From NCBI GenBank assembly GCA_047972995.1, contig JBKEBD010000006.1, positions 1 to 64,000 on the forward strand: 64,000 bases of DNA, in the 5' to 3' direction. Source of the stretch: JBKEDC01 sp047972995. Lineage in GTDB: Bacteria; Bacteroidota; Bacteroidia; Bacteroidales; Prolixibacteraceae. The notes under the pieces are model-generated. The model did not search any database and was not told the DNA's origin. It saw nothing but the letters and a program-made list of their open reading frames with translations. Each line of letters opens with the position of its first letter. Position 1 is the stretch's first letter. Shown here piece by piece: positions 6,643 to 15,670 of the stretch. A program made the translations under genes and the position numbers.

Positions 6643-8109
6643 TTAATTCTCCACCAAGTCAGTGATTGGAGAATATTTAGGCACAAGAGTTTTCATTACT
6701 ACCCATCCGATTAGGTAAGCCACTGCACAAACACCGAAGATGATGAAATAACCAGCTTCGATACCTTGGTAACCTAGGAAGTTCATGTTAGTTTCTTTAG
6801 CAAAGTCGAATAGTTTACCCGAGCTATAGTTGATTAGCGTAGAACCAATACCACCAGCCAAACCACCGATACCAGTGATTGTAGCAATCGCAGCTTTAGG
6901 GAACATATCTCCTACAGTAGAGAAGATGTTTGCCGACCAAGCTTGGTGAGCAGCACCAGCGATACCGATGATGATTACAGGGAACCAATATGAAATGCCA
7001 CCTAGAGGTTGTGCAAATAGTGCTAAAAGTGGGAAGAAAGCAAAGATTAGCATTGAACGCATACGACCAGCGTAAGGTTCCATACCTTTTTTGTCTACGA
7101 AATAAGTTGGTAACCAACCGCCCACAATAGATAAAAGTGTAATTGCATAAAGAACGAACAATGCAAATTGAGCTTCAGGGTCAGAAGATTTCATACCATA
7201 AACAGAGCTCAAGTATGCAGGAGTCCAAAATAGGAAGAACCACCATACACCATCGGTCATGAATTTACCGAAAGCAAAAGCCCAAGTTTGTTTGTAGCCA
7301 AAACATTTCAAGAAGCTAATTTTTTCAGGAGTATCAGTAGTTACTTTTACATCATCACCATCTTGTTGAATGTATTCTAACTCAGCTGCATTTACACGTG
7401 GGTGTTTGCTAGGTTTAGCATAGCCAAACTGCCACCAGCCCATCCAAAGGAAACCAAGACCACCAATCACGATGAAAGCAGACTCCCAACCCCAAGTCTT
7501 AGCCAAGAAAGGAATTACAATTGGTGCAGCCAATGCACCCACAGTAGCACCTGCGTTGAAGATAGAAGTAGCGTAAGCACGGTCTTTCTTAGGGAAATAT
7601 TCCGCTGTAGTTTTAATTGCAGCAGGGAAGTTACCAGCCTCACCAATGGCAAGAACTAGACGTGCAAAGATGAACATAGTTACACTCACGTTGATTACCC
7701 GGCTTACATCGCCTGTTGTAGCAATGAAATTTTGAATAGAATCACTAGCTCCGTGGAAACCTACAAACCAGTTGCCAGCTACGATGCCCGAAGTGGCAAT
7801 ACCACAGAAGGCATGCAACACAGCACCTACCGACCATATACCGATAGCCCAGTGGAAACCTTTTTTAGTTCCCATCCAGTCGATGAAGCGACCAGCAAAA
7901 AGTAAGCTGATAGCATAGAACAAAGAGAATAGAGCAGTAATTTTACCGTAATCTTCGTTTGTCCAGTGAAATTCAGGAGCGATGAAATCGTTCCATGTAA
8001 GAGATAGTACTTGTCGGTCTAGATAATTCACCGTTGTTGCCATGAATAGCATGGCGACGATGGTCCATCGGTAGCTCGACATTTTGGTTGTTCCGTTATT
8101 AACAGCCAT
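6643..8109 (-). CDS. exuT: Hexuronate (glucuronate/galacturonate) MFS transporter
   Basis: A 488-residue major-facilitator protein with 12 apparent membrane segments, of the anion:cation symporter group that includes ExuT. The ExuT-like start NYLDRQVLS is at about residues 28-36, and a loop-2 motif GRFIDWMGTKKG follows at about 73-84. The mid-protein hydrophilic loop (about 230-265) separates the two six-helix halves. It imports hexuronates across the inner membrane. It is the last gene of the minus-strand cluster uxaC-kdgK-eda-exuT and is followed by a terminator, so it is probably co-transcribed with eda (57-bp gap, no promoter consensus seen). Substrate is inferred from the neighbours. Confidence 0.85.
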   Translation of the reverse strand: MAVNNGTTKMSSYRWTIVAMLFMATTVNYLDRQVLSLTWNDFIAPEFHWTNEDYGKITALFSLFYAISLLFAGRFIDWMGTKKGFHWAIGIWSVGAVLHAFCGIATSGIVAGNWFVGFHGASDSIQNFIATTGDVSRVINVSVTMFIFARLVLAIGEAGNFPAAIKTTAEYFPKKDRAYATSIFNAGATVGALAAPIVIPFLAKTWGWESAFIVIGGLGFLWMGWWQFGYAKPSKHPRVNAAELEYIQQDGDDVKVTTDTPEKISFLKCFGYKQTWAFAFGKFMTDGVWWFFLFWTPAYLSSVYGMKSSDPEAQFALFVLYAITLLSIVGGWLPTYFVDKKGMEPYAGRMRSMLIFAFFPLLALFAQPLGGISYWFPVIIIGIAGAAHQAWSANIFSTVGDMFPKAAIATITGIGGLAGGIGSTLINYSSGKLFDFAKETNMNFLGYQGIEAGYFIIFGVCAVAYLIGWVVMKTLVPKYSPITDLVEN

Positions 8110-8166
8110 AATAATTTTGTTTTTGTATTTAATAAAAGGTATGATTAATTTTATTGGTTATGTTGC

Positions 8167-8835
8167 TTAGCGAAGTTTTTTAGCAATAGCTAAAGCCTCA
8201 GCACATTTGTTTGTGATGAATGCCCAATCGCCATTTGCAACTACGTCGCTAGGGAATAATTGAGAGCCCATACCTACACAGTGTACACCAGCTTTGAACC
8301 ACCCTTTCATGTTTTCTTCATCAGGAGAAACACCACCTGTAGGCATAATGCAAGCGTAAGGCATTGGACCTTTTACCGCTTTCACGAAATCAGGACCACC
8401 AACTTGAGAACCGGGGAAGATTTTTACAACCTCTACGCCTAGTTCATGTGCTTTTACGATTTCAGTAACAGAACCACAACCGGGGCTATAAGCTACTTTA
8501 CGTTTGTTACATACTTTTGCAGATTCTTCGTCTAAAGCAGGAGAAACTACAAAGTTAGTACCAATTTGAAGATAAAGAGCAGCAGTAGGAGCATCGATGA
8601 TTGAACCAACACCCATGATCATTTCAGGACATTCTTTAGCTGACCATTTTACGATTTCTGCAAAAACTTCATGAGCGAAATCACCACGGTTTGTGAATTC
8701 GAACACACGAATACCACCATCGTAACAAGCTTTCACTACATTTTTACATACTTCCACATCTTTATGGTAAAATACAGGCACTACACCTGTTTCTTTCATT
8801 GCCACAGCAACATCAATTCTTGAAAAACGAGCCAT
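8167..8835 (-). CDS. eda: KDPG/KHG aldolase
   Basis: Cleaves 2-keto-3-deoxy-6-phosphogluconate to pyruvate and glyceraldehyde-3-phosphate, the last step of hexuronate breakdown. The 222-residue class I aldolase barrel is complete. Glu46 (VFEFTNRG) and the Schiff-base lysine Lys138 (VVKIFPGSQVGG) match the family catalytic pair, and IMPTGGV forms the phosphate-binding loop. It lies between kdgK and exuT; a hairpin in the kdgK-eda gap could reduce read-through. ATG at 8835 is well placed. Confidence 0.93.
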   Translation of the reverse strand: MARFSRIDVAVAMKETGVVPVFYHKDVEVCKNVVKACYDGGIRVFEFTNRGDFAHEVFAEIVKWSAKECPEMIMGVGSIIDAPTAALYLQIGTNFVVSPALDEESAKVCNKRKVAYSPGCGSVTEIVKAHELGVEVVKIFPGSQVGGPDFVKAVKGPMPYACIMPTGGVSPDEENMKGWFKAGVHCVGMGSQLFPSDVVANGDWAFITNKCAEALAIAKKLR

Positions 8836-8877
8836 AATTTCTTATAGTTTTAAAATCAATTGTTATAAAACGCCAAA

Positions 8878-8903
8878 ACCCCCAACTGCAAAGAGTAGGG
8901 GGT
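8878..8903 (-). terminator. Hairpin between kdgK and eda, possible attenuator
   Basis: On the minus strand ACCCCCTACT (8903-8894) pairs with AGTTGGGGGT (8887-8878), with one internal mismatch, followed by TTTGG. It is a G/C-rich stem with a short T-run, so it may terminate part of the transcripts before eda or protect the upstream mRNA end. Confidence 0.5.
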
Positions 8904-8922
8904 AATGACTATATTTTTTTAA

Positions 8923-9960
8923 TTATCGAGAAACACGTCCTGAAGCGTCACCGCTCATTAGTTTTTCTACTTCCGACACTGTTGCACGGTTATAATCACC
9001 GTAGATCGTGTGCTTCAAGCAAGAAGCTGCAACTGCAAAGTTCAATGCTTTTTGATCATCAGTTGGGTAAGTCAAAAGACCATAGATCAAACCACCCATG
9101 AATGAATCACCACCACCCACACGATCAACGATGTGTGTAATCTGGTATTGAGGAGATTCATACAATTTCTCACCATCGAAAAGTACACCAGCCCATGAGT
9201 TGTGGTTGGCGTTGATAGAACCACGAAGCGTAGTAATTACTTTTTTCACGCGAGGGAATTTAGCCATGATTTGTTTAGAAACAGACTCATAAGCGGCACC
9301 TTCTACGTGTCCACCAGTTACATCTACACCTTCTGGGTGAATATCCAATACCATAGCAGCATCTTCTTCATTACCCAAAACGATATCAGTACCAGCAACA
9401 AGTGCAGGCATCACTTCACCAGCTGTTTTACCATAGTTCCAAAGGTTTTTGCGATAGTTTAAGTCGCAAGAAACAGTAACACCTAGTTCGTTAGCTTTTT
9501 TGATAGCTTCCAAACATACGTCAGCAGCACCTTGAGAGATTGCAGGAGTAATACCAGTCCAGTGGAAGAAATCGGCTCCTTCAAACACTTTTTCCCAATC
9601 AATCATGCCCAATTCAATTTGAGAAACTGAAGAATGCGCTCGGTCGTAAACTACTTTAGAAGCACGGCTTACAGCACCTGTTTCTAGGAAGTAAATACCT
9701 AAGCGGTCGCCACCATAGATGATTTTTTCAGTACCTACGCCATATTTGCGTAAGTCCATCATGCAAGCTCTACCGATATCGTTTTTAGGAAGACGAGTTA
9801 CGAAATCCACATCAATACCGTAGTTTGCTAATGAAACAGCTACGTTAGCTTCGCCACCACCATAGGTAGCTGTGAAATTATCCGTTTGCTCAAAACGCAA
9901 ATACCCCGGAGTTGCTAGACGCAACATAATCTCACCGAATGTTACTACTTTTTTACCCAT
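8923..9960 (-). CDS. kdgK: 2-dehydro-3-deoxygluconokinase
   Basis: Phosphorylates 2-keto-3-deoxygluconate (KDG) with ATP to give KDPG, the substrate of the adjacent aldolase. A 345-residue PfkB/ribokinase-family protein. The sugar-binding GGGEANVAVSLANYG is near residues 33-47, and the anion-hole/catalytic-base motif DRVGGGDSFMGGL is near 276-288. It has its own Bacteroides-type promoter with an overlapping palindrome (9994-10036), so it can be transcribed separately from uxaC. The dehydratase and reductase steps (UxuA, UxuB or UxaA, UxaB) are not encoded in this window. Confidence 0.92.
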   Translation of the reverse strand: MGKKVVTFGEIMLRLATPGYLRFEQTDNFTATYGGGEANVAVSLANYGIDVDFVTRLPKNDIGRACMMDLRKYGVGTEKIIYGGDRLGIYFLETGAVSRASKVVYDRAHSSVSQIELGMIDWEKVFEGADFFHWTGITPAISQGAADVCLEAIKKANELGVTVSCDLNYRKNLWNYGKTAGEVMPALVAGTDIVLGNEEDAAMVLDIHPEGVDVTGGHVEGAAYESVSKQIMAKFPRVKKVITTLRGSINANHNSWAGVLFDGEKLYESPQYQITHIVDRVGGGDSFMGGLIYGLLTYPTDDQKALNFAVAASCLKHTIYGDYNRATVSEVEKLMSGDASGRVSR

Positions 9961-9993
9961 TGTAATTTATTATTTAAATATTGTCTTTATTTG

Positions 9994-10036
9994 TGCAATC
10001 GATTGCAAAACTACAATTAAGTTTTGATTACACAAA
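9994..10036 (-). promoter_or_regulatory. kdgK promoter with a LacI-type operator at the start of transcription
   Basis: On the minus strand TTTG (10036-10033), 19 bp, TAGTTTTG (10013-10006) fits the Bacteroides primary-sigma consensus exactly. The predicted transcript start is near 10000. A perfect 14-bp palindrome TGCAATCGATTGCA (9994-10007) is centred there and overlaps the -7 box, the position for a repressor. Its form resembles operators of LacI/GalR-family regulators. No LacI-type gene is seen nearby. Confidence 0.7.
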
Positions 10037-10065
10037 TAGGAGGCAATAAAAATTCGATTGATTTT

Positions 10066-11466
10066 TTAGAAGTTAAAATATTCTTTGGCGTTGTTGAAGC
10101 AGATGTTTTCTACCATGCTACCTAGCAATTCCATATCGTAAGGAATTTCACCGTTTTCTACATCGTTACCCAATAGGTTACAAAGCGTGCGACGGAAATA
10201 TTCGTGACGAGTGTATGAAAGGAAGCTGCGAGAGTCAGTCAACATACCTACAAATCGGCTCAAAAGACCAAGGCAAGAAAGCGCGTTCATTTGTTTTTCC
10301 ATACCATCTTTTTGATCGAGGAACCACCATCCTGAACCGTATTGAATTTTACCCGGTACAGATCCATCTTGGAAGTTACCCAACATAGTTGCATACAACT
10401 CGTTGTCTCTAGGGTTCAAGTTGTAAAGAATAGTTTTACAAAGTTTGTTTTCGGTATCCAAACGATCAAGTAATTTTGCTAGTGGTTGAGCTACAGGAAC
10501 ATCGCCGATAGAATCGAAACCAGTGTCAGGACCTAATTTGCTAAATAGGCGAGTGTTGTTGTCGCGTTGAGCACCAATGTGTAATTGTTGAGTCCAACCA
10601 CGCTTGTGGTCCATTACGCCGAATTCATACAACATACAAGATTGGAATTTCAATACTTCTTCTGTTGTAAGCGCATTGCCTTCACGAACTTTCACGAAGA
10701 TAGCCTCAATTTCAGCTTTAGTGTAGTCTTCAGCATAGGCTGTATCTAAACCATGGTCTGAAAGACGGCAACCATTAGCGTGGAAGAATTCATGACGATT
10801 GTCTAAAGCTGCAATAAGATGATCAAATGCTTTGATGTCCATGCCTGCTGCTTTTTCTAGCAAAGCGATGTATTCGTTGTAAGTTGTAGCATTAGCCACA
10901 GCCATTGCTTTGTCAGGACGCCAAGCAGGAAGTACAGCTACTTCGAAACCTGAATCTTTAATTTGTTTGTGATATTCCAAAGAATCGATTGGATCATCAG
11001 TAGTACAAATTGTATTGACGTTTGCTTTGCGGATTAATCCACGTACGCTATATTCAGGAGTGTTCAATTTAGCATTACACTCATCATAGATTTCTTTAGC
11101 TGTTGTTGGGCTTAAAAGTTTTTCAACGCCAAAGAAGCGACGAAGTTCTAGGTGTGTCCAGTGGTAAAGAGGGTTTCTTAAAGTATGGGGTACTGTTTCT
11201 GCCCATTTTTCAAATTTTTCCCAATCAGAAGCATCCCCAGTACAGAATCTTTCATCTACACCGTTGGTACGCATGGCACGCCATTTGTAGTGGTCGCCAT
11301 ATAACCAAACTTCAGTGACTGTTTTAAATTGACGGTCGTCTGCAATATCTTTTGGGTTGATATGACAGTGGTAATCGAAAATAGGCATTTTAGCCGCGTG
11401 TTCGTGATACAGTTTTTGAGCTGTTTCTGTTTGTAACAGAAAGTTCTCGTCCATAAACTTCTTCAT
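10066..11466 (-). CDS. uxaC: Glucuronate isomerase (uronate isomerase)
   Basis: Interconverts D-glucuronate and D-fructuronate, and D-galacturonate and D-tagaturonate, the first intracellular step of the pathway. It is a 466-residue amidohydrolase-superfamily member of the usual length. The metal-ligand motif DYHCHINP (His33, His35) is near the N-terminus and TDDPIDSLEYH is mid-protein; LTDSRSFLSYTRHEYFRR near the C-terminus carries the family signature with its conserved aspartate. It is the first gene of the minus-strand cluster, with a promoter just upstream (11530-11560). Confidence 0.95.
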   Translation of the reverse strand: MKKFMDENFLLQTETAQKLYHEHAAKMPIFDYHCHINPKDIADDRQFKTVTEVWLYGDHYKWRAMRTNGVDERFCTGDASDWEKFEKWAETVPHTLRNPLYHWTHLELRRFFGVEKLLSPTTAKEIYDECNAKLNTPEYSVRGLIRKANVNTICTTDDPIDSLEYHKQIKDSGFEVAVLPAWRPDKAMAVANATTYNEYIALLEKAAGMDIKAFDHLIAALDNRHEFFHANGCRLSDHGLDTAYAEDYTKAEIEAIFVKVREGNALTTEEVLKFQSCMLYEFGVMDHKRGWTQQLHIGAQRDNNTRLFSKLGPDTGFDSIGDVPVAQPLAKLLDRLDTENKLCKTILYNLNPRDNELYATMLGNFQDGSVPGKIQYGSGWWFLDQKDGMEKQMNALSCLGLLSRFVGMLTDSRSFLSYTRHEYFRRTLCNLLGNDVENGEIPYDMELLGSMVENICFNNAKEYFNF

Positions 11467-11529
11467 TTCTATTCTCTTGTTTATAAAGTTATTAATTAAT
11501 TCTATGTTATTTCTAACGCACTTAGGGAA

Positions 11530-11560
11530 CGAAGATAAAATAATAATTTTACAGATGCAA
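11530..11560 (-). promoter_or_regulatory. Promoter of uxaC
   Basis: On the minus strand TTG (11560-11558), 20 bp, TATCTTCG (11537-11530): one mismatch to TAnnTTTG, with correct spacing. It predicts a leader of about 55-60 nt before the uxaC ATG. Confidence 0.55.
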
Positions 11561-12739
11561 TTAAATATTTCTTAACGTTGCCTTGGAGTTATTCCTCTGT
11601 TTTTGTTTTTCAAAATTAGAGAGGATGTTTTTCACTTCTTTTCGGCTAGGTATCTCATTGATACTCCACTTCTTTAATATCGTGCCTTGTTGGGTGAGTA
11701 TTAACCCTGGATTTGAGCGTATCATGGTTTTTAGGGCTACCTCATCGCAATTAAAAAATTCCATTTTTAACCCGTTCATAAATGCTAATTTGTTGGCATC
11801 TTCAATAGAACTTGCGGTTAATCCAACAAATGACATACGTTCTTCATTGCAATAATCGATAATGTCTTGCAGTTTGTTGGTGTTTTTCCATTCCGCATTT
11901 TCGGTGTGTGTGGAAACGAAAAAGAACGTAGGGTAGCTGTCAGATAAAAAGAAGTCTTTCACGTCTTCCGCATCTTCAGTCATCATGTAGAAGTCGCGAA
12001 TTGGAGCTTCGTAGCCTTTTTTGATGAGCTTAGACTGCATATCTACATATTCCCAATTTGTGGTGTCCTGCCAAGGGTAGTTTGATTCGTTAAATTCTTT
12101 TTCTTCTCCGGTGTTAAGATTCCGATATACGAATGTGTTTTCATATTCATCAACAGGTGCATCTTCAGGAATATTCATGCTTTTCACAATATTTGCTCCC
12201 ATATGATAGGGGCGGAAATCGAGAATGGGAAGATAAGCATAGCAATACCACATTAAAAAAGCAAACGCCGCAATTAGTGCTGTAGTGGCAATTTGTTTTT
12301 TGCACATATGACTGATTTCTTTGGGATGGTAACTCGCGAAGAGATTAATCCCGGCTAAGATAATGAACAGAACGTTTTTGTAGAAGGTTTCCCAGTTTGT
12401 AAGCTTCATAGCATCGCCAAAACAACCGCAATCGCTGATTGGGTTGGTGAGTACCGAAATAAAGGTGGTGACGGTGAAAAAACTCATTAACACGAGTACC
12501 TTCCAAGCCACAGCTTTGCGCCATACATTGGTGAGTAATGCCACGCCTAAGCCAAATTCGATCAAGCAAAGTAAGCAGGAAAAGAATAGGGCAAGAGGAG
12601 TGAATACTTCAAAATGCCATGCTTGGAGATACTCCATGAATTTATAGGAAACCCCAACAGGGTCAACTCCTTTTACAAAGCCAGAAAAGATGAATAATAC
12701 ACCTAATAGAATTCGACTTGCTTCATTAATTATTTTCAC
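11561..12739 (-). CDS. BT_3928-type membrane protein: DoxX/MauE-like segment plus thioredoxin-like C-terminus
   Basis: The best start is GTG at 12739 (MKIINEASRILLGVLFIFSG; 392 residues), because the upstream gene ends at 12768 and codons further up read through its end. The first 145 residues hold four membrane segments of DoxX/MauE type, with a DCGCFGD motif in the periplasmic/loop region. A fifth membrane helix (about 155-180) leads into a 200-residue domain with an FFFVSTHTENAEW strand-loop like thioredoxin-fold proteins but no CxxC. The function is unknown; a role in periplasmic redox or vitamin K-linked chemistry is only a guess from the MauE likeness. In many Bacteroidales it follows DUF1599, as here, but the usual downstream tpiA and folE are absent. 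Confidence 0.8.
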   Translation of the reverse strand: MKIINEASRILLGVLFIFSGFVKGVDPVGVSYKFMEYLQAWHFEVFTPLALFFSCLLCLIEFGLGVALLTNVWRKAVAWKVLVLMSFFTVTTFISVLTNPISDCGCFGDAMKLTNWETFYKNVLFIILAGINLFASYHPKEISHMCKKQIATTALIAAFAFLMWYCYAYLPILDFRPYHMGANIVKSMNIPEDAPVDEYENTFVYRNLNTGEEKEFNESNYPWQDTTNWEYVDMQSKLIKKGYEAPIRDFYMMTEDAEDVKDFFLSDSYPTFFFVSTHTENAEWKNTNKLQDIIDYCNEERMSFVGLTASSIEDANKLAFMNGLKMEFFNCDEVALKTMIRSNPGLILTQQGTILKKWSINEIPSRKEVKNILSNFEKQKQRNNSKATLRNI

Positions 12740-12767
12740 TTTTATAGTAATTAGAGGCCGGTAATAA

Positions 12768-13310
12768 TTAGTTGAATTCAATTTTAATGAGGGCAAACGC
12801 AGCATAGTTAATCATGTCGAGATAATTGGCATCTACACCTTCCGATATAAGTGTTTTTCCGGCATTATCTTCAATTTGTTTGGTTCGTTTAATCTTCATA
12901 AGAATTAAATCGGTGATAGAGCTAATGCGCATATGTCGCCATGCTTCATCATAATCATGATTTTTGTTGTTCATTAGGCTTAATGCTGCGTTGAAATAAT
13001 GCAGATATAATGCTGTTGTTTTCGCTGAATCCATGTGCATATCGGTATCAGAAATGTCCTTTTCAAGCTGAATTAATGCCATGATACAATAATTGATGAT
13101 ACCAATATATTCTGAGCGGGCATCTTCATCTACTTTCATTTCACCTTTCATTTCAATGCTTCTAATGCGTTGTGCTTTGATGAAAATTTGATCGGTTAGC
13201 GAGCTAGGTCGAAGTATGCGCCAAGCCGTTCCATAATCTTTCATTTTTTTTGTGAAGATATCTTCGCAAATACCCATGATATGTTGGTACTCTTCAGCTG
13301 TGTTGCTCAT
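12768..13310 (-). CDS. DUF1599 family protein
   Basis: A 180-residue protein made of two similar halves of about 85 residues: KDYGTAWRILRPSSLTDQIF near residue 25 and NHDYDEAWRHMRISSITDLI near residue 115. This internal duplication is typical of DUF1599. It has no signal peptide or membrane segment, so it is cytoplasmic. Function is unknown. It is first in a two-gene unit with the DoxX-like protein (28-bp gap). A -7-like box (TATGTTTG, minus strand, 13351-13344) lies upstream without a clear -33 element. Confidence 0.9.
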   Translation of the reverse strand: MSNTAEEYQHIMGICEDIFTKKMKDYGTAWRILRPSSLTDQIFIKAQRIRSIEMKGEMKVDEDARSEYIGIINYCIMALIQLEKDISDTDMHMDSAKTTALYLHYFNAALSLMNNKNHDYDEAWRHMRISSITDLILMKIKRTKQIEDNAGKTLISEGVDANYLDMINYAAFALIKIEFN

Positions 13311-13499
13311 GTATGTAAATTTATAGTGTTAAATAGATTTGTTCAAACATATGAAGACACAAAATAACGGAAATAAATTGCCAAAGTCAAGCGTGAGCGT
13401 ATATACTGTTACCATTTTGTGATAAAATGAGGAGAACACAAGCTAGTCGCATTTATTAAATATATTTGTTGTAAACAAATAAAAATTAAAAGACAATTT

Positions 13500-14399
13500 A
13501 TGTGGATTAGTTTAGCTCTGATATCGGCATTCTTATTAGGTATCTACGATGTATTTAAGAAGATTTCACTAAACAATAATGCAGTGCTTCCCGTGCTTTT
13601 TGCAACAACAGTTACGGCAGCCGCTATTGTTACTCCAATTATCATTTTATCGCCCATTTATCCTGACTTCTTTAAAGCAGCGCAAATTTATGTACCGCCA
13701 ATTACGACCACTGAGCACATAATGATATTTGCAAAAGCGGTTATTGTGGTGAGTGGTTGGGTGTTTGCCTTCTACGCACTAAAGAATTTACCGATAACTA
13801 TTGTAACTCCCATTCGGGCTACTGGTCCGCTGTGGACACTCATTGGGGCAATCTTTATTTTCCAAGAACGATTAAACCTAATTCAGTGGTTGGGTGTTTT
13901 GGTTACGTTGTGCTTCTTCTATTTGCTATCTACAGCAGGTAAATTGGAAGGCATTAATTTTAAACGAAATAAATGGATTTATTTCATAATTATAGGAACA
14001 CTTTTAGGTTCTTCTAGTGGCTTGTGGGATAAGTTTATTTTGAAAACAATCGATAGAGTAGCTGTGCAAGCTTGGTTTTCTTTTTATCAGGTAGTTGTAA
14101 TGCTTCCTGCTATGATTTTATTTCGGTGGATAAAGAAAAAAGAGAATAGATCGCCCTTTGAATGGCGATGGGCAATACCAATGATTGCGATCTTTCTGCT
14201 GTTTGCCGATTATGCTTACTTCTATTCTTTAAGTATTCCGGAATCGATGATTAGCATTGTTTCGGCTTTACGAAGAGGAGGGGTGATTGTGGCTTTTGTA
14301 ATTGGAGCTTTTTTATTTAAAGAACAAAATATAAAGCAAAAAGGAATTTATTTATTAGGTATTCTAGTGGGAATACTATTGATTAGTTTGGGAAGTTAG
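13500..14399 (+). CDS. EamA/DMT-family transporter
   Basis: A 299-residue integral membrane protein with ten predicted helices arranged as two EamA repeats: residues 1-135 (ending LVTLCFFYLLSTAG) and about 155-299 (ending YLLGILVGILLISLG). Each repeat shows the typical late motif, RATGPLWTLIGAIFIFQERL in the first and SALRRGGVIVAFVIGAFLFK in the second. It probably exports or imports a small metabolite; the substrate cannot be told. A perfect -7 box TATATTTG lies at 13461-13468, about 30 bp before the ATG. Confidence 0.88.
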   Translation: MWISLALISAFLLGIYDVFKKISLNNNAVLPVLFATTVTAAAIVTPIIILSPIYPDFFKAAQIYVPPITTTEHIMIFAKAVIVVSGWVFAFYALKNLPITIVTPIRATGPLWTLIGAIFIFQERLNLIQWLGVLVTLCFFYLLSTAGKLEGINFKRNKWIYFIIIGTLLGSSSGLWDKFILKTIDRVAVQAWFSFYQVVVMLPAMILFRWIKKKENRSPFEWRWAIPMIAIFLLFADYAYFYSLSIPESMISIVSALRRGGVIVAFVIGAFLFKEQNIKQKGIYLLGILVGILLISLGS

Positions 14400-14417
14400 C
14401 TAGAGTTGCTATCTTTG
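14387..14417 (+). promoter_or_regulatory. Promoter of the coiled-coil membrane protein gene
   Basis: TTTG (14387-14390), 19 bp, TATCTTTG (14410-14417): a full match to the Bacteroides consensus. The -33 element lies within the last codons of the EamA gene, and the gene it serves starts at 14442. Confidence 0.7.
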
Positions 14418-14441
14418 GGAAACACATAATTAGAAAATATC

Positions 14442-15377
14442 ATGATGGAAGAAAATAACAACGTAGAAAACGCAACGAAAGCAGCGATGCCAAAATACGT
14501 TTGGGGGTTGATTACCCTCATCGTTGTATTGTTAATTGCCACTTTCACTATTCAACGCAAATCGAATGAAAAACTTGCTGTTGTGCAACAAGATTATTAT
14601 GATTTGCAAGACGAACAGCTGAAAAAAGATTCAGTAATGAATGCCATGGAAGATGTGTTCGATGAAATTCAGTATAACCTCATTTTTGTGCAAGAAAAAA
14701 GAGGGCAGTTGTACATCGATTATCAAGAAGGTAAGAAAGATCCTCGTCGACAAATTGTTGACGATGTTAAATTGATGGATCGTATCTTGCATGAAAGTGA
14801 AACCCAAATTAAGGAACTACAAGAAAAACTAGCCAAGGAAGGGATGGCTATTCCTGCTTATGAGCGTAGAATAAAAGCGTTGCAAGAAACCATTCGACAA
14901 CAAAATGCTGATATCATTGACCTGCAACAAGTAGTGGCAGTGCAAAATTTCAAACTTTCTGATTTGCAAAGCAAAGTAGAAGTAATGGACAAGCGATTGT
15001 CATTGCAGCGAGATTCTATTGCAATGCAAGTGGAATTGCTAAAAGTATCGGAGCGGAAATTACACTTAGGTTATGTGGCCTATGGCACGACAAAGGAATT
15101 AAAGTCGAGAAATCTAATTACAAAAGAAGGTGCAGTGCTAGGTATTGGAGGTTCAAACGAATTGACCGATGATTTCGATGAGAGTTATTTTATGGAGGTT
15201 GATATGCGCGATGTGGCACAAATATCGCTACACACCAAAAAGGCCGAACTAATTACACAGCACCCCTCAGATTCTTATCATTTTGAAGAAAAAGATGGCG
15301 AGGTGAAGTTTTTAAGTATTGATGATCCGGAGGAGTTCTGGAAGATTTCAAAATTTGTGGTCATCAAAGTGAAATAG
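14442..15377 (+). CDS. Membrane-anchored coiled-coil protein of unknown function
   Basis: A 311-residue protein. A single membrane helix lies at about residues 20-40 (YVWGLITLIVVLLIATFTIQ), with a short cytoplasmic N-terminus. Residues about 45-205 are a long coiled coil (heptad-rich, for example IKELQEKLAKEGM and LQQVVAVQNFKLSDLQ). A C-terminal globular domain of about 100 residues follows (GYVAYGTTKELKSRNLITKE, ending FVVIKVK). Proteins of this layout are common in Bacteroidales and often found as conserved hypotheticals; I recognise no enzyme motif. Monocistronic: own promoter and a strong terminator after it. Confidence 0.8.
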   Translation: MMEENNNVENATKAAMPKYVWGLITLIVVLLIATFTIQRKSNEKLAVVQQDYYDLQDEQLKKDSVMNAMEDVFDEIQYNLIFVQEKRGQLYIDYQEGKKDPRRQIVDDVKLMDRILHESETQIKELQEKLAKEGMAIPAYERRIKALQETIRQQNADIIDLQQVVAVQNFKLSDLQSKVEVMDKRLSLQRDSIAMQVELLKVSERKLHLGYVAYGTTKELKSRNLITKEGAVLGIGGSNELTDDFDESYFMEVDMRDVAQISLHTKKAELITQHPSDSYHFEEKDGEVKFLSIDDPEEFWKISKFVVIKVK

Positions 15378-15414
15378 CTTTCAGCGTAAAACAACTAGAA
15401 TAGTTGTAATTAGG

Positions 15415-15464
15415 AAAGGGGAAGAAATGAGAACGGTTCAACCGAGCTTATTTCTTCCCCTTTT
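15415..15464 (+). terminator. Terminator after the coiled-coil gene
   Basis: AAAGGGGAAGAAATGAG (15415-15431) pairs with CTTATTTCTTCCCCTTTT (15447-15464), one G-U pair; the loop holds a small GGTT/AACC stem. The 3' arm ends in four T. Confidence 0.75.
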
Positions 15465-15670
15465 AAGATATACAGGAAAAAGTTTACGAAGTGTAGAACT
15501 TTAAATTCACTCAGATTAGTTAAAATTAATTCTTATTAGATTACAGTTTGGGAATTTTGGTACAGTTGTTGTTGAAATTGATTTCTGTTTAAGATTTTGC
15601 CCAGCTTGCACATTTGATTTTGCACTGGGTATAGATTTTTTTTAATGATTCAAACGAAAAATAAAATGTT

